64,000 nucleotides of DNA from Hazenella coriacea (GTDB lineage Bacteria; Bacillota; Bacilli; Thermoactinomycetales; Thermoactinomycetaceae), in the NCBI RefSeq assembly GCF_004341825.1, contig NZ_SMAG01000003.1, positions 248,001 through 312,000 of the forward strand. Direction: 5' to 3'. Below the pieces are notes generated by a model. That model saw nothing but the letters and a program-made list of their open reading frames with translations, did no database searches and was not told the origin of the DNA. The position numbers and the translations under genes are program-made. Numbering within the stretch: position 1 is the first letter of the stretch; each line of letters begins with the position of its first letter. This document shows positions 34,139-42,826 of this stretch, in pieces.

Positions 34139-35404
34139 TTACATTTGCACATTCTCTTTAACCTCTTCCAATACCACTTGCTGTCTTGTTCCCCACAACA
34201 TTTTTTGAAATACCAAAGTAAAACACCCTAAAGCCACTAGTACACACCCAACTCCAAAATAGACTTGGCTAACCCCAAGCCATTCCACTAAGCCTCCACC
34301 TATGATCGGTGGGATAATCATCGTTACACTAATGACAGTATTACTCAAACCAAATACCCGACCTGTATTCTCTTTGTCCGATTCTTTTTGCAGAATAATA
34401 TTATACGAAATTAAAAACAAACCGGCTCCAATCCCAGCTAGAATGATGAGAGGAACCACGATGAGAAATGAAGTATCTTGGGTAAAAAGTCCAATTCCTC
34501 CAAACCCCAATCCGATCAATACCATGCCCCCACCGATCAACCATTCATAACGATTGTTTTTTAATTGGCTCACGATGAAAACTCCAACGCCGCCACCGAT
34601 TCCCGTCACTGCAATCGCCCAACCCATCAAACTAGGAGACTGGGGGAATAACTCTCGGAAGAGGGTCCCGATCTGTGCTTCTACTATATTCAAGACGGAC
34701 AATGTCACAAATGCAGATAAAACCGCTACAAAGAGAACCCTCTTTTTCGTGACCACTTGAATTCCCTCAAGCCATAGGCTCCACATACCCTTTTTTTCGC
34801 TTAATGTCTGGTTTCTTTCTCTAACTTCCCTTCCGACCTTTCCTAAACGGAAAAAGATCCAAGCAGATACTAGATTAGCTACAATTTTGATGATTAACAG
34901 CGATGTAGTCGAAAAATAGAGTAAAAGAGCTCCACCTGCTAAGGGTCCGACAATCTTTCCTAACTGACCGACCATCCCATTCCAAGTAACCGCCTGATCC
35001 AGATACTCTTCTTCTACCACTTCTTTGGTCAATGCTTGTTGTGCAGGCATAAAGAGCTCATTAAATATGTTTCTCAGAAATAACAATGGCAACAATAAAT
35101 AGATCGAATTAATAAAAATAATCAAACCTGTAAAGATCGCGATAGACAGATCTGCGATGATTAACAAGTTCCTCTTTGGCCAACGATCTGCTAAAACCCC
35201 AGCCCAAGAGCCAAATAAAATTCCTGGTAAAGCTTGCACCACAGGCACTAAACCAATCAGAAAAGGAGCTGTTTTCCAATCATAGGCCACAAGCACACTC
35301 ATCGCAATAAAATCGAAGTATCCTCCCATCACAGATACCGAATAAGCAGCAAACATTCTCCTATATATTCGATTCCTCCATAAACCACTCTTTCTAGATT
35401 TCAT
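34139..35404 (-). CDS. Major facilitator superfamily transporter
   Basis: 421 aa with 12 predicted membrane helices. The loop between helices 2 and 3 carries the MFS signature GSWAGVLADRWPKRNLLII. It most resembles drug- or macrolide-type proton antiporters of the enterobactin-exporter-like group; the substrate is unknown. ATG with AAGGAG upstream; monocistronic. Confidence 0.88.
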   Translation of the reverse strand: MKSRKSGLWRNRIYRRMFAAYSVSVMGGYFDFIAMSVLVAYDWKTAPFLIGLVPVVQALPGILFGSWAGVLADRWPKRNLLIIADLSIAIFTGLIIFINSIYLLLPLLFLRNIFNELFMPAQQALTKEVVEEEYLDQAVTWNGMVGQLGKIVGPLAGGALLLYFSTTSLLIIKIVANLVSAWIFFRLGKVGREVRERNQTLSEKKGMWSLWLEGIQVVTKKRVLFVAVLSAFVTLSVLNIVEAQIGTLFRELFPQSPSLMGWAIAVTGIGGGVGVFIVSQLKNNRYEWLIGGGMVLIGLGFGGIGLFTQDTSFLIVVPLIILAGIGAGLFLISYNIILQKESDKENTGRVFGLSNTVISVTMIIPPIIGGGLVEWLGVSQVYFGVGCVLVALGCFTLVFQKMLWGTRQQVVLEEVKENVQM

Positions 35405-35524
35405 ATTTTTCTCCTTACACCATTTTTATCAGATGATTAGTTGTTACATCATTTAAAACCCATCTCTTCATCCACGCACAATGACTCAAACAAGGCATTT
35501 GCATGATTTATGCCAGATCTCAAA

Positions 35525-35552
35525 ATCAGTATAATTGAATAACTATACTGAT
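35525..35552. promoter_or_regulatory. Perfect 9-bp inverted repeat
   Basis: ATCAGTATA and TATACTGAT flank a 10-bp spacer, about 120 bp upstream of the MFS start. A candidate operator. No regulator gene is adjacent. Confidence 0.4.
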
Positions 35553-35626
35553 CATACACTTTTTTGAGAAAAATATAATTAACTATCATTAAATTATGCC
35601 ATTTAACAATAAAAAGTGGTCAAATC

Positions 35627-35755
35627 CTAGAGTCTTGGAGCTTGATGTTTATCTTCCATCAGAATATAACCATTTCTACATGTGGGACACTTGATAACTT
35701 TTCGGTCCAAAGAGTTCCACACCTCACCACAACGGGAACATAGAACCCAATCACT
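35627..35755 (-). pseudogene. Zinc-ribbon protein remnant without a start
   Basis: The minus-strand frame encodes SDWVLCSRCGEVWNSLDRK ... IKCPTCRNGYILMEDK and stops at 35627. The two CxxC pairs form a zinc ribbon. The codon just upstream is a TAA and there is no ATG, GTG or TTG ahead of the first cysteine, so the 5' end is lost or lies elsewhere. It follows the 35819-36220 gene. Confidence 0.45.
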
Positions 35756-35818
35756 TTAATATAACTTCGCTATGATAATCCCAAATTCCGGACCAATCCC
35801 AATCAATTAGTCATTACC

Positions 35819-36220
35819 TTACTTTTTCAAAATGTTAAACGATATTTCCTGTGCCGAAATAAAACAGCCAAAATCACTAGGGTAATCTTCGGGTGTAAAT
35901 TTAAAAAGGTGATATCCAACCTCCACCTGAAATTTCCGATTAATCTTACCCGCAGTTTCATCATCAATCAGAGTTAAAACTGTCCCATTCTCAATGGTTT
36001 CCGTTGCCGTTTTCCACAACATGGGAAGAGAGATTAAAAAAACACCTTTGAATTTAATTTCAATATCTGGATAACTAAAACTGAGTCCACCATATACAGT
36101 TAACTCATCAGCAACATATTTTCCTACACAAAAATCAAACCATAACTCTCCTTTTAAATAGTTGTTAATTTCTTCTACTACAAATCTAGTTTTTTCTAGA
36201 TCCAACGATTCTAATTGCAT
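35819..36220 (-). CDS. Hypothetical protein, 133 aa
   Basis: Soluble alpha/beta protein with no signal peptide or recognised motif. It begins with a helix (DLEKTRFVVEEINNYLKGEL) followed by alternating strands. ATG start with GAGGAATC upstream. It could be an immunity-type protein, but nothing specific supports that. Confidence 0.6.
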   Translation of the reverse strand: MQLESLDLEKTRFVVEEINNYLKGELWFDFCVGKYVADELTVYGGLSFSYPDIEIKFKGVFLISLPMLWKTATETIENGTVLTLIDDETAGKINRKFQVEVGYHLFKFTPEDYPSDFGCFISAQEISFNILKK

Positions 36221-36388
36221 CTTTGATTCCTCACTTTAGCTGAATCTGTGTTGCCTTTCCATCTTCCTGATATTATTCATGTTGTCTCCTAGCTACTCTT
36301 TTAAAAAAGAGGACAGGGCTTACCCAATATGTAAAATATAAGAGGTATTTCAGAGATAAGCTGATATAACAACATAACATTTTATACT

Positions 36389-36440
36389 GACCCCATAAAA
36401 CCCCAGACAAAAACTAAGTTATACTGAGGTTAAAGGAGTG
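36389..36440. repeat. Sequence resembling the 24222 inverted repeat
   Basis: GACCCCATAAAACCCC ... AACTAAGTTATACTGAGG matches 24222-24260 at most positions. Possibly a solo insertion-sequence end left after deletion. The rest of 36221-36513 holds no gene. Confidence 0.35.
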
Positions 36441-36513
36441 GTTACATCAGAAAAGGCTATGAATGTATGAAATACTCTTGAAACATATTAGATAAATTTC
36501 GGAGGATTTAAAC

Positions 36514-37197
36514 ATGAAGATACTTAAGGAATGGTCTTTATTTGAAATTTCATGGTTACTAACATTTACAATTGTAAACATTTATTTGTTTTTTGCTTTC
36601 GATGATACACTTATTGGTCTAGTGGCATCTCTAACAGGAATGTTATGTGTTGTGCTTGTGGCAAAAGGTAAGATTTCTAACTATTTCTTTGGAGCCATCA
36701 ATACAGCACTATATGCATACTTATCTTATAAACAGCAATTGTTTGGTGAAGTAATGTTAAACGGGCTGTTTTACTTTCCAATTCAATTTATTGGGTTTTA
36801 TCTTTGGAGTAAAAAGAAAACAAAAACAAATGGAGCTATAACCATTGAGGTTAAAAGATTAACAAAGAATGGTTGGCTTATTACTATTTCAATTGCAGTT
36901 ACTGCTATCATCTCATATGCTCTTCTCTTAAAATATCTTGGTGGTAAACAAGTGTGGCTAGATTCAAGCACGAATGTATTATCAATCATTGCGCAGATTT
37001 TAATGCTTAAACGGTTTGCAGAACAGTGGGTCATTTGGATTGTGATCAATATGCTTTCGATCACCATGTGGTCGATCGCATTCATGACAAGTGGTGAAAG
37101 CATAACTGTATTAGTCATGTGGTCTGCATATCTTGTGAATAGTATTTATGGATATATAAATTGGAGTAAGTTGGCAAAAGAGCAGGAGGCTTCATGA
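36514..37197 (+). CDS. pnuC: Nicotinamide riboside transporter PnuC
   Basis: 227 aa with seven to eight membrane helices. Family features include AKGKISNYFFGAINTALYAY and the substrate-site segment QWVIWIVINMLSI. It imports nicotinamide riboside, which the next gene product phosphorylates. ATG start behind GGAGGATTT; overlaps nadR by 4 bp. Confidence 0.92.
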   Translation: MKILKEWSLFEISWLLTFTIVNIYLFFAFDDTLIGLVASLTGMLCVVLVAKGKISNYFFGAINTALYAYLSYKQQLFGEVMLNGLFYFPIQFIGFYLWSKKKTKTNGAITIEVKRLTKNGWLITISIAVTAIISYALLLKYLGGKQVWLDSSTNVLSIIAQILMLKRFAEQWVIWIVINMLSITMWSIAFMTSGESITVLVMWSAYLVNSIYGYINWSKLAKEQEAS

Positions 37198-38228
37198 TGA
37201 AAAAGCAAATAAAGACTGTAGGAATGTATGGTGGTAAGTTTTATCCCATACATCTCGGTCATGTATACGCTATGATCGTTGCATCTACTTTAGTAGACGA
37301 ATTACATATTATTATTTCATATGACGATGAGTATGAGAAAAATATATTATCAAATGGTAGTAGACTACCACACATTGATTATCAACTGCGAATGAGATGG
37401 TGGAAAGAAATAACTAAAGATCTGCCATATGTACATGTACATGCTGTATATGAAAAGAATGACGGTATGTTTGAATCATGGAAATTAGGCTCAGCAGGTA
37501 TTAAAAAAGTAGTTGGCAAGCCCATAACCCATGTATTCTCTTCTGAAAGTGCTTATGGAGCTATTTTTGAAAAGCTATATCCAGAAGCTAACCACATGGT
37601 AATTGATGAAAATCGTAAGAAATACCCTATATCTGCAACTCAACTTCGCAATGAAGGAGTTTATAAACATTGGGATATGTTACCCGATGTTGTTAGGAGA
37701 AATTATGTCAAAAAGGTTGCCATAGTAGGAACTGAATCATGTGGGAAATCAACATTAGTTAAAAACTTAGCAACTCTTTACAATACTAATTTCGTTGAAG
37801 AGCATGGTCGGTCATTTTATGAAGAACTAGGTTCTTACGATACTTTTGAAGAAGATTACTTGAAAATTGCTTATCGACATAAATACTTTGAAGAACGCGC
37901 CTTATACAATACTAATAAAGTAGTATTTATTGATACAGAGGCTACTGTGACACATATGTTTTTAAAAGAATATCATAATATCTCCAATGAAACATTGCGT
38001 ATGATTTCAAAAGAGCAAAAATATGATCTATGGCTGCTCCTTGAACCTGATGTTGAATGGGTAGATGATGGCACTCGAGCATTTGGCAAATACGAACAGA
38101 GATTAAGTGGCAATGATTTGATCAAAAGAATGTTGGATGAAAATGGGGTTGATTACACTTCTATAAAAGGAAATTATCATGATCGACTCACAGTCTCTAT
38201 GAAACTTATTGATTCGATTATTAAATAG
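37194..38228 (+). CDS. nadR: NadR: NMN adenylyltransferase / nicotinamide riboside kinase
   Basis: 344 aa, two domains. The N-terminal nucleotidyltransferase has MYGGKFYPIHLGHVYAM (HxGH) and ISATQLRNE. The C-terminal kinase has the P-loop GTESCGKSTLVKNL. It lacks the N-terminal HTH of enterobacterial NadR, so it is enzymatic only. Together with PnuC it turns external nicotinamide riboside into NAD. Confidence 0.93.
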   Translation: MMKKQIKTVGMYGGKFYPIHLGHVYAMIVASTLVDELHIIISYDDEYEKNILSNGSRLPHIDYQLRMRWWKEITKDLPYVHVHAVYEKNDGMFESWKLGSAGIKKVVGKPITHVFSSESAYGAIFEKLYPEANHMVIDENRKKYPISATQLRNEGVYKHWDMLPDVVRRNYVKKVAIVGTESCGKSTLVKNLATLYNTNFVEEHGRSFYEELGSYDTFEEDYLKIAYRHKYFEERALYNTNKVVFIDTEATVTHMFLKEYHNISNETLRMISKEQKYDLWLLLEPDVEWVDDGTRAFGKYEQRLSGNDLIKRMLDENGVDYTSIKGNYHDRLTVSMKLIDSIIK

Positions 38229-38278
38229 TAATCAGAAGGCTTCAGCTACAAAATTTAAAAGTCGTGGGATCTGTTTAA

Positions 38279-38330
38279 TCAAAGAAGGGGTAGAAGCCTC
38301 ACTCTCTATTCCCTTCTTTGATTTAAAAAT
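38279..38330. terminator. Bidirectional hairpin terminator
   Basis: AATCAAAGAAGGG and CCCTTCTTTGATT form a 13-bp perfect stem around a 22-nt loop, followed by TAAAAA. It ends pnuC-nadR. No further gene is clear up to 38694 apart from the short frame at 38306. Confidence 0.6.
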
Positions 38331-38404
38331 TCTTGCATCAGTTTTTCTACATTAGGATCAGGACGATAATCATCAATTAATTTTGCTAAAGCTCCTTCTT
38401 TCAT
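38306..38404 (-). CDS. Possible 32-aa peptide
   Basis: An ATG-started minus-strand frame encodes MKEGALAKLIDDYRPDPNVE ... EFLNQRRE. The composition is protein-like and helical, but the Shine-Dalgarno is poor and the end runs into the hairpin at 38279. It may be a gene fragment. Confidence 0.28.
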   Translation of the reverse strand: MKEGALAKLIDDYRPDPNVEKLMQEFLNQRRE

Positions 38405-38694
38405 CTACCTGATCCACTTCCATTTTATAATAATATTATAAAATGGAATAAAAAGAAAAATATTCACTCTATTAACCTTTTTATACCAATAAATTGACGT
38501 ATCATCACAAATCTGTCATAATGCATTAAACCATATAATTCATTTTCATTTGACAGACTAGTTTAAAGAAGCCTAGTTGATTGGATTCAATGCAAAAAGC
38601 TAGGTGGTCAAAAGCACTTTTATTTGTTCATTCGTTTCATCGGAATTGAAAGCGTTAACAATATTGTCCATTACTGTTAAAAGGAGTGAAGCTT

Positions 38695-40170
38695 ATGGAG
38701 CAATACGGAGTCTTTATAGCGATCGCGATTTATATGATTGGTATGCTAGTGCTTGGTTATTTAGCTTACCGGAAGACCAACAATATTTCAGATTATATGT
38801 TGGGTGGACGTACACTGGGCCCAGCTGTTACGGCATTGAGTGCAGGGGCTTCAGATATGAGTGGCTGGTTACTGATGGGGCTTCCTGGAGCGATGTTTGC
38901 CACTGGGTTAAGTAGTGGTTGGATTGTCGTAGGACTTACTTTGGGAGCTTATCTAAACTGGATCTATGTGGCACCCCGTTTACGGACGTATACGGAAGTG
39001 GCTAATAACTCCATCACTATTCCAGACTATTTTGAATATCGTTTTAAAGATGGAACCAGACTGTTACGAATCACTTCAGCATTGGTGATTTTTGTATTCT
39101 TCATCTTCTACACTTCATCAGGAATGGTTGCTGGTGGGGAGTTATTTAAAAGTTCCTTTCAGCTTGATTATACTTTAGGAGTCTTGATTACAGCTGGCGT
39201 TGTCATTGCCTACTCGTTGTTTGGAGGTTTTATTGCTGTCAGTTGGACAGACTTTGCACAAGGTACGATTATGTTTATTGCCCTTATCCTTGTTCCTATT
39301 GTTACGATTCTTCATATAGGTGGATGGGGACCAACTTTTGATACGATTCATTCGATCAATCCGACTTATCTCGATGCTTTTAAAGGAACTACCACGATTG
39401 GTATTATTTCCTTATTAGCATGGGGATTAGGATACTTTGGACAACCCCATATTATTGTTCGGTTTATGGCAATCTCTTCTGTCAAAGAGATTAAAAGTGC
39501 ACGTCGGATTGGTATGGGATGGATGATCTTTTCGATCGTTGGTGCTATGTTCACCGGTTTAGTGGGGATTGCTTATTTTAACAAAGAAAATCTGGCGTTA
39601 AAAAACCCTGAAACGGTATTTATCGTGTTATCTGAAGTTCTCTTCCATCCGCTTATCGCTGGATTCCTTTTAGCTGCGATCTTGGCGGCGATCATGAGTA
39701 CAATCTCTTCCCAGTTACTTGTAACGACAAGTGCGGTGACCCAAGACTTTTATAAAGCATTCTTGCGTCGCTCTGCTTCAGAGAAAGAGTTATTGTTAGT
39801 CGGACGTCTCTCTTTATTGGCCGTCTCGATCATCGCAATCCTCTTAGCTCTCAATCCTAACGAAACGATTCTTGACCTTGTTGGGTACGCTTGGGCCGGA
39901 TTTGGAGCCGCCTTTGGACCTGTCGTCTTACTCAGCCTCTATTGGAAGCGGATGACCAAATGGGGGGCCTTAGCAGGAATTCTTCTGGGTTCAATCACAG
40001 TAATTGTCTGGGAACAGATCCAACGGTTTGATCCTGTGTATGAGATTATCCCCGGGTTTATCGCCTGTACGTTGGCAATTATCATCGTCAGCTTACTCAC
40101 AAAGAAACCTGAGGAAGAAATTGAAAAAGAATTTGATGAAGCGGTTCAACATGTACGCTCAGCAAAGTAA
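38695..40170 (+). CDS. putP: Sodium/proline symporter PutP
   Basis: 491 aa with 13 membrane helices of the SSS family. Typical segments: DYMLGGRTLGPAVTALSAGA, SDMSGWLLMGLPGAMF, the sodium-site region around SWTDFAQG and GYFGQPHIIVRFMA. It takes up proline for osmoprotection or nutrition. ATG at 38695 with AAAGGAG eight bases upstream. Confidence 0.93.
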   Translation: MEQYGVFIAIAIYMIGMLVLGYLAYRKTNNISDYMLGGRTLGPAVTALSAGASDMSGWLLMGLPGAMFATGLSSGWIVVGLTLGAYLNWIYVAPRLRTYTEVANNSITIPDYFEYRFKDGTRLLRITSALVIFVFFIFYTSSGMVAGGELFKSSFQLDYTLGVLITAGVVIAYSLFGGFIAVSWTDFAQGTIMFIALILVPIVTILHIGGWGPTFDTIHSINPTYLDAFKGTTTIGIISLLAWGLGYFGQPHIIVRFMAISSVKEIKSARRIGMGWMIFSIVGAMFTGLVGIAYFNKENLALKNPETVFIVLSEVLFHPLIAGFLLAAILAAIMSTISSQLLVTTSAVTQDFYKAFLRRSASEKELLLVGRLSLLAVSIIAILLALNPNETILDLVGYAWAGFGAAFGPVVLLSLYWKRMTKWGALAGILLGSITVIVWEQIQRFDPVYEIIPGFIACTLAIIIVSLLTKKPEEEIEKEFDEAVQHVRSAK

Positions 40171-40179
40171 ATATGAATC

Positions 40180-40216
40180 AAAAAAGAGCTCCTACATTCG
40201 TGTAGGGCTCTTTTTT
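40180..40216. terminator. Bidirectional Rho-independent terminator
   Basis: GAGCTCCTACA and TGTAGGGCTC flanked by A6 and T6. It serves putP and the convergent helD gene. Confidence 0.88.
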
Positions 40217-40239
40217 CGATGGGTATTTTTCGAAAAAAA

Positions 40240-42588
40240 TCATTCATTTTCCATTACATAACAATCCTTGGGAACAGCCGAAAGCAATGGACTCAGCTGA
40301 TCAGTAGCATAGATATGTAACTCATGCATGGCACGAGTACAAGCCGTGTAAAAAAGTTTCCGCTCGTTCTCTTTTCCATATACTAATTCTGAAGCATCAA
40401 AAATAATTACTGCGTCAAATTCGATTCCTTTGGCCAAATAAGAGGGAATGACGAGGATCCCTGTCTCAAAAGAAACCGTCTCCTTTTGAATCAGATGTAG
40501 GGAAACGTGATCCTTTAAAGATTCGTAAGCAATGTGACTCTCTTTAGCGGTCTTGCAAATGATTGCGATGGACCGATGTCCCGTAGCTTGAAGGGCTTTA
40601 ATGCGTTTTGTAATCAGTGGAACTAGCTCCGAAGTCTCTTTAACTAGAGTGAGCGTGGGTTTACTTCCTTGTCGATTGAAAGGCTCAATCATTTTTCCTC
40701 CTGGAATGAGTTCCCGTGTAAATTCGACGATCTGACGAGTGGATCGGTAACTTTTCGTTAGGATCAATGTCTCTGTCTGTTCAGCTTCGTAATATGAAGA
40801 TAATGTTTCAAAGCCGTTCTGATCGATTGTGTGAGTATAGATCGCTTGATTTAGATCGCCAAGAACAGTGATTTTACTATGTGGGAAAATTTGTTTGATA
40901 AAGAAAAACTGAAATGGCGAGTAATCCTGTGCTTCATCTATAAATACATGTCGAATCGCCGTGTTGGTATGGAATCCTTCGATCCGCTCTTTAAAATATA
41001 AGTATGGGGTGGCATCCTCATAGGCAAGTTCTAATCGATCCAGTCTCTCTATTGTTTGATGACAAATCTCATTCCACTGTTCAGGTAGACATTCACTAGA
41101 TCCCAACTGAGATGCCAAGGATGGCTGTGCAAACAATTGCCGATACATCGCAGGAATATCGATGAAGGTCAGTTTTTTCACATGTGAACGAAGTGGCTTG
41201 AAATGCTTTTTCACAACGATTTCAGATAACATCTCTTGTTCTCGATCAAAATCGTTAAACGTATTCCCTCTGTACTGTTTTTCTCTTTGAAGTCTTTGAT
41301 ATACACGAAGATAGACTTCATGATCAAGGAGTTGAACTTCATTTTCCACCCATGGTTCACTCTGCTCTCTACGCTCTTTTTCAGTTAAGATATCTAACAA
41401 CTGATCAGTTAGTAACCCCATTCGCTTGGGAATCGAGAGCATGGGGTCTAAAGTGTAAAAGATGTCCCTCATCAGCTCGGCAGATATGATCACCTGATCC
41501 CGAAATCGAATCTCTTTAAAGATCAAGCCTTCCTGTCCAAGAAAACGGATATATTGGTCAATCATCTGCATAAATTCAATCGTTGCTTTATACTGAATTC
41601 CTGCGACCCGAGCTCTAGATCCCCCTTCATCACTGGGAGTCAGTACATTTTCCATCTGTATAAATGGATCTTCCACCTGAAATGTTTTAGCAAGGTGATG
41701 CTCCAAATATTCTTGGAATGTTTTTTGTTGGACATTTTCTTCACCTAGCTCAGGAAGTACCGTAGAAATATAGCTGCCAAACATCGTGTTAGGAGAAAAA
41801 AGAATGATTTGTTCTGGACGTAGTGTTTCTCGATACCGATAAAGTAGGTAAGCTACTCGTTGTAAAGCTGCTGATGTCTTCCCACTTCCTGCCGCTCCTT
41901 GAACGATGAGCAATCTACTTTTTTCATTCCGGATCAATTGATTTTGTTCTTTTTGGATCGTAGCGACGATGCTTTTCATCTGTGCATCTGCTTGCTTTCC
42001 CAAAACCTGTTGAAGTAACTCATCACCAATCGTAACCCCAGCATCAAACATACTGATGATTCGCCCCTGACGAATGATGTACTGGCGCTTTAACTCCATC
42101 TCTCCTGAAACTGTTCCACTCGGTGTCTCATATTCAACAGGACCAGGAGAGAAATCATAATACAGACTAGAGATGGGAGCTCTCCAATCATAGACTAGAT
42201 AATTTTCACCCTTTGGATCAAGGAATGATGCAATGCCAAGATAAATCTTATCCAATTCCTTCTCTCCATGCTCTCGAAAGTCAATCCGACCAAAGTAAGG
42301 GGATTGCTTCAGTTTTTGTAACGTTTTCATCTGCTTCTGGGCAAGCTGATGATGACGCTCTCTTTCTGATAAGACTTCCGCCTGTTGTTTTACACTAATA
42401 TAGGTTTCAGCCGCTTCACCAGGATCATCGATATTGACACTCACATCATCCCAAAAGTTTTTGCGAAGATCGACGACTTCAGAGTGGAACTTGGTAACAC
42501 CTTTTTGCAGTATAGAAATTTGTTTGTCAATCTCGTCAGCTAATTGTTCAACACGAGTCTGTTCTTTTAGCCATTCTTGCTTTTCCAT
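40240..42588 (-). CDS. helD: RNA polymerase recycling ATPase HelD
   Basis: 782 aa, UvrD-like. An N-terminal antiparallel coiled coil (residues 1-110) is followed by the split motor: Walker A VQGAAGSGKTSAALQRVAYL, Walker B HVFIDEAQDYS, GDLNQAIYTH, TKSYRSTRQI. HelD removes stalled RNA polymerase from DNA. I start it at the ATG at 42588, since GAGGTG lies six bases upstream and an earlier GTG is part of that Shine-Dalgarno. Confidence 0.92.
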   Translation of the reverse strand: MEKQEWLKEQTRVEQLADEIDKQISILQKGVTKFHSEVVDLRKNFWDDVSVNIDDPGEAAETYISVKQQAEVLSERERHHQLAQKQMKTLQKLKQSPYFGRIDFREHGEKELDKIYLGIASFLDPKGENYLVYDWRAPISSLYYDFSPGPVEYETPSGTVSGEMELKRQYIIRQGRIISMFDAGVTIGDELLQQVLGKQADAQMKSIVATIQKEQNQLIRNEKSRLLIVQGAAGSGKTSAALQRVAYLLYRYRETLRPEQIILFSPNTMFGSYISTVLPELGEENVQQKTFQEYLEHHLAKTFQVEDPFIQMENVLTPSDEGGSRARVAGIQYKATIEFMQMIDQYIRFLGQEGLIFKEIRFRDQVIISAELMRDIFYTLDPMLSIPKRMGLLTDQLLDILTEKERREQSEPWVENEVQLLDHEVYLRVYQRLQREKQYRGNTFNDFDREQEMLSEIVVKKHFKPLRSHVKKLTFIDIPAMYRQLFAQPSLASQLGSSECLPEQWNEICHQTIERLDRLELAYEDATPYLYFKERIEGFHTNTAIRHVFIDEAQDYSPFQFFFIKQIFPHSKITVLGDLNQAIYTHTIDQNGFETLSSYYEAEQTETLILTKSYRSTRQIVEFTRELIPGGKMIEPFNRQGSKPTLTLVKETSELVPLITKRIKALQATGHRSIAIICKTAKESHIAYESLKDHVSLHLIQKETVSFETGILVIPSYLAKGIEFDAVIIFDASELVYGKENERKLFYTACTRAMHELHIYATDQLSPLLSAVPKDCYVMENE

Positions 42589-42773
42589 ACTCATCACCTC
42601 AACTCCATGTTTTAAAAAATTTTAGGCTCAAGGGGTTTGACAAGTCGACAATCACCATGATATAATATAATTGGATAATAATAACCAAATGATTATGGAT
42701 GTTTTTCGCCGTTTTTTATTGTAATATGAGATCGTTGAAAAAGCAAGTAATGACATAAAGTCGATTATTATAT

Positions 42774-42825
42774 AAAAAAGCATGCATTTGCCCATACGAG
42801 ATCGTGGGTGAATGCATGCTTTTTT
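42774..42825. terminator. Bidirectional Rho-independent terminator
   Basis: GCATGCATT and AATGCATGC stem with inner CCA/TGG pairing, flanked by A6 and T6. It ends the phosphodiesterase gene. Confidence 0.88.
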
Positions 42826-42826
42826 G

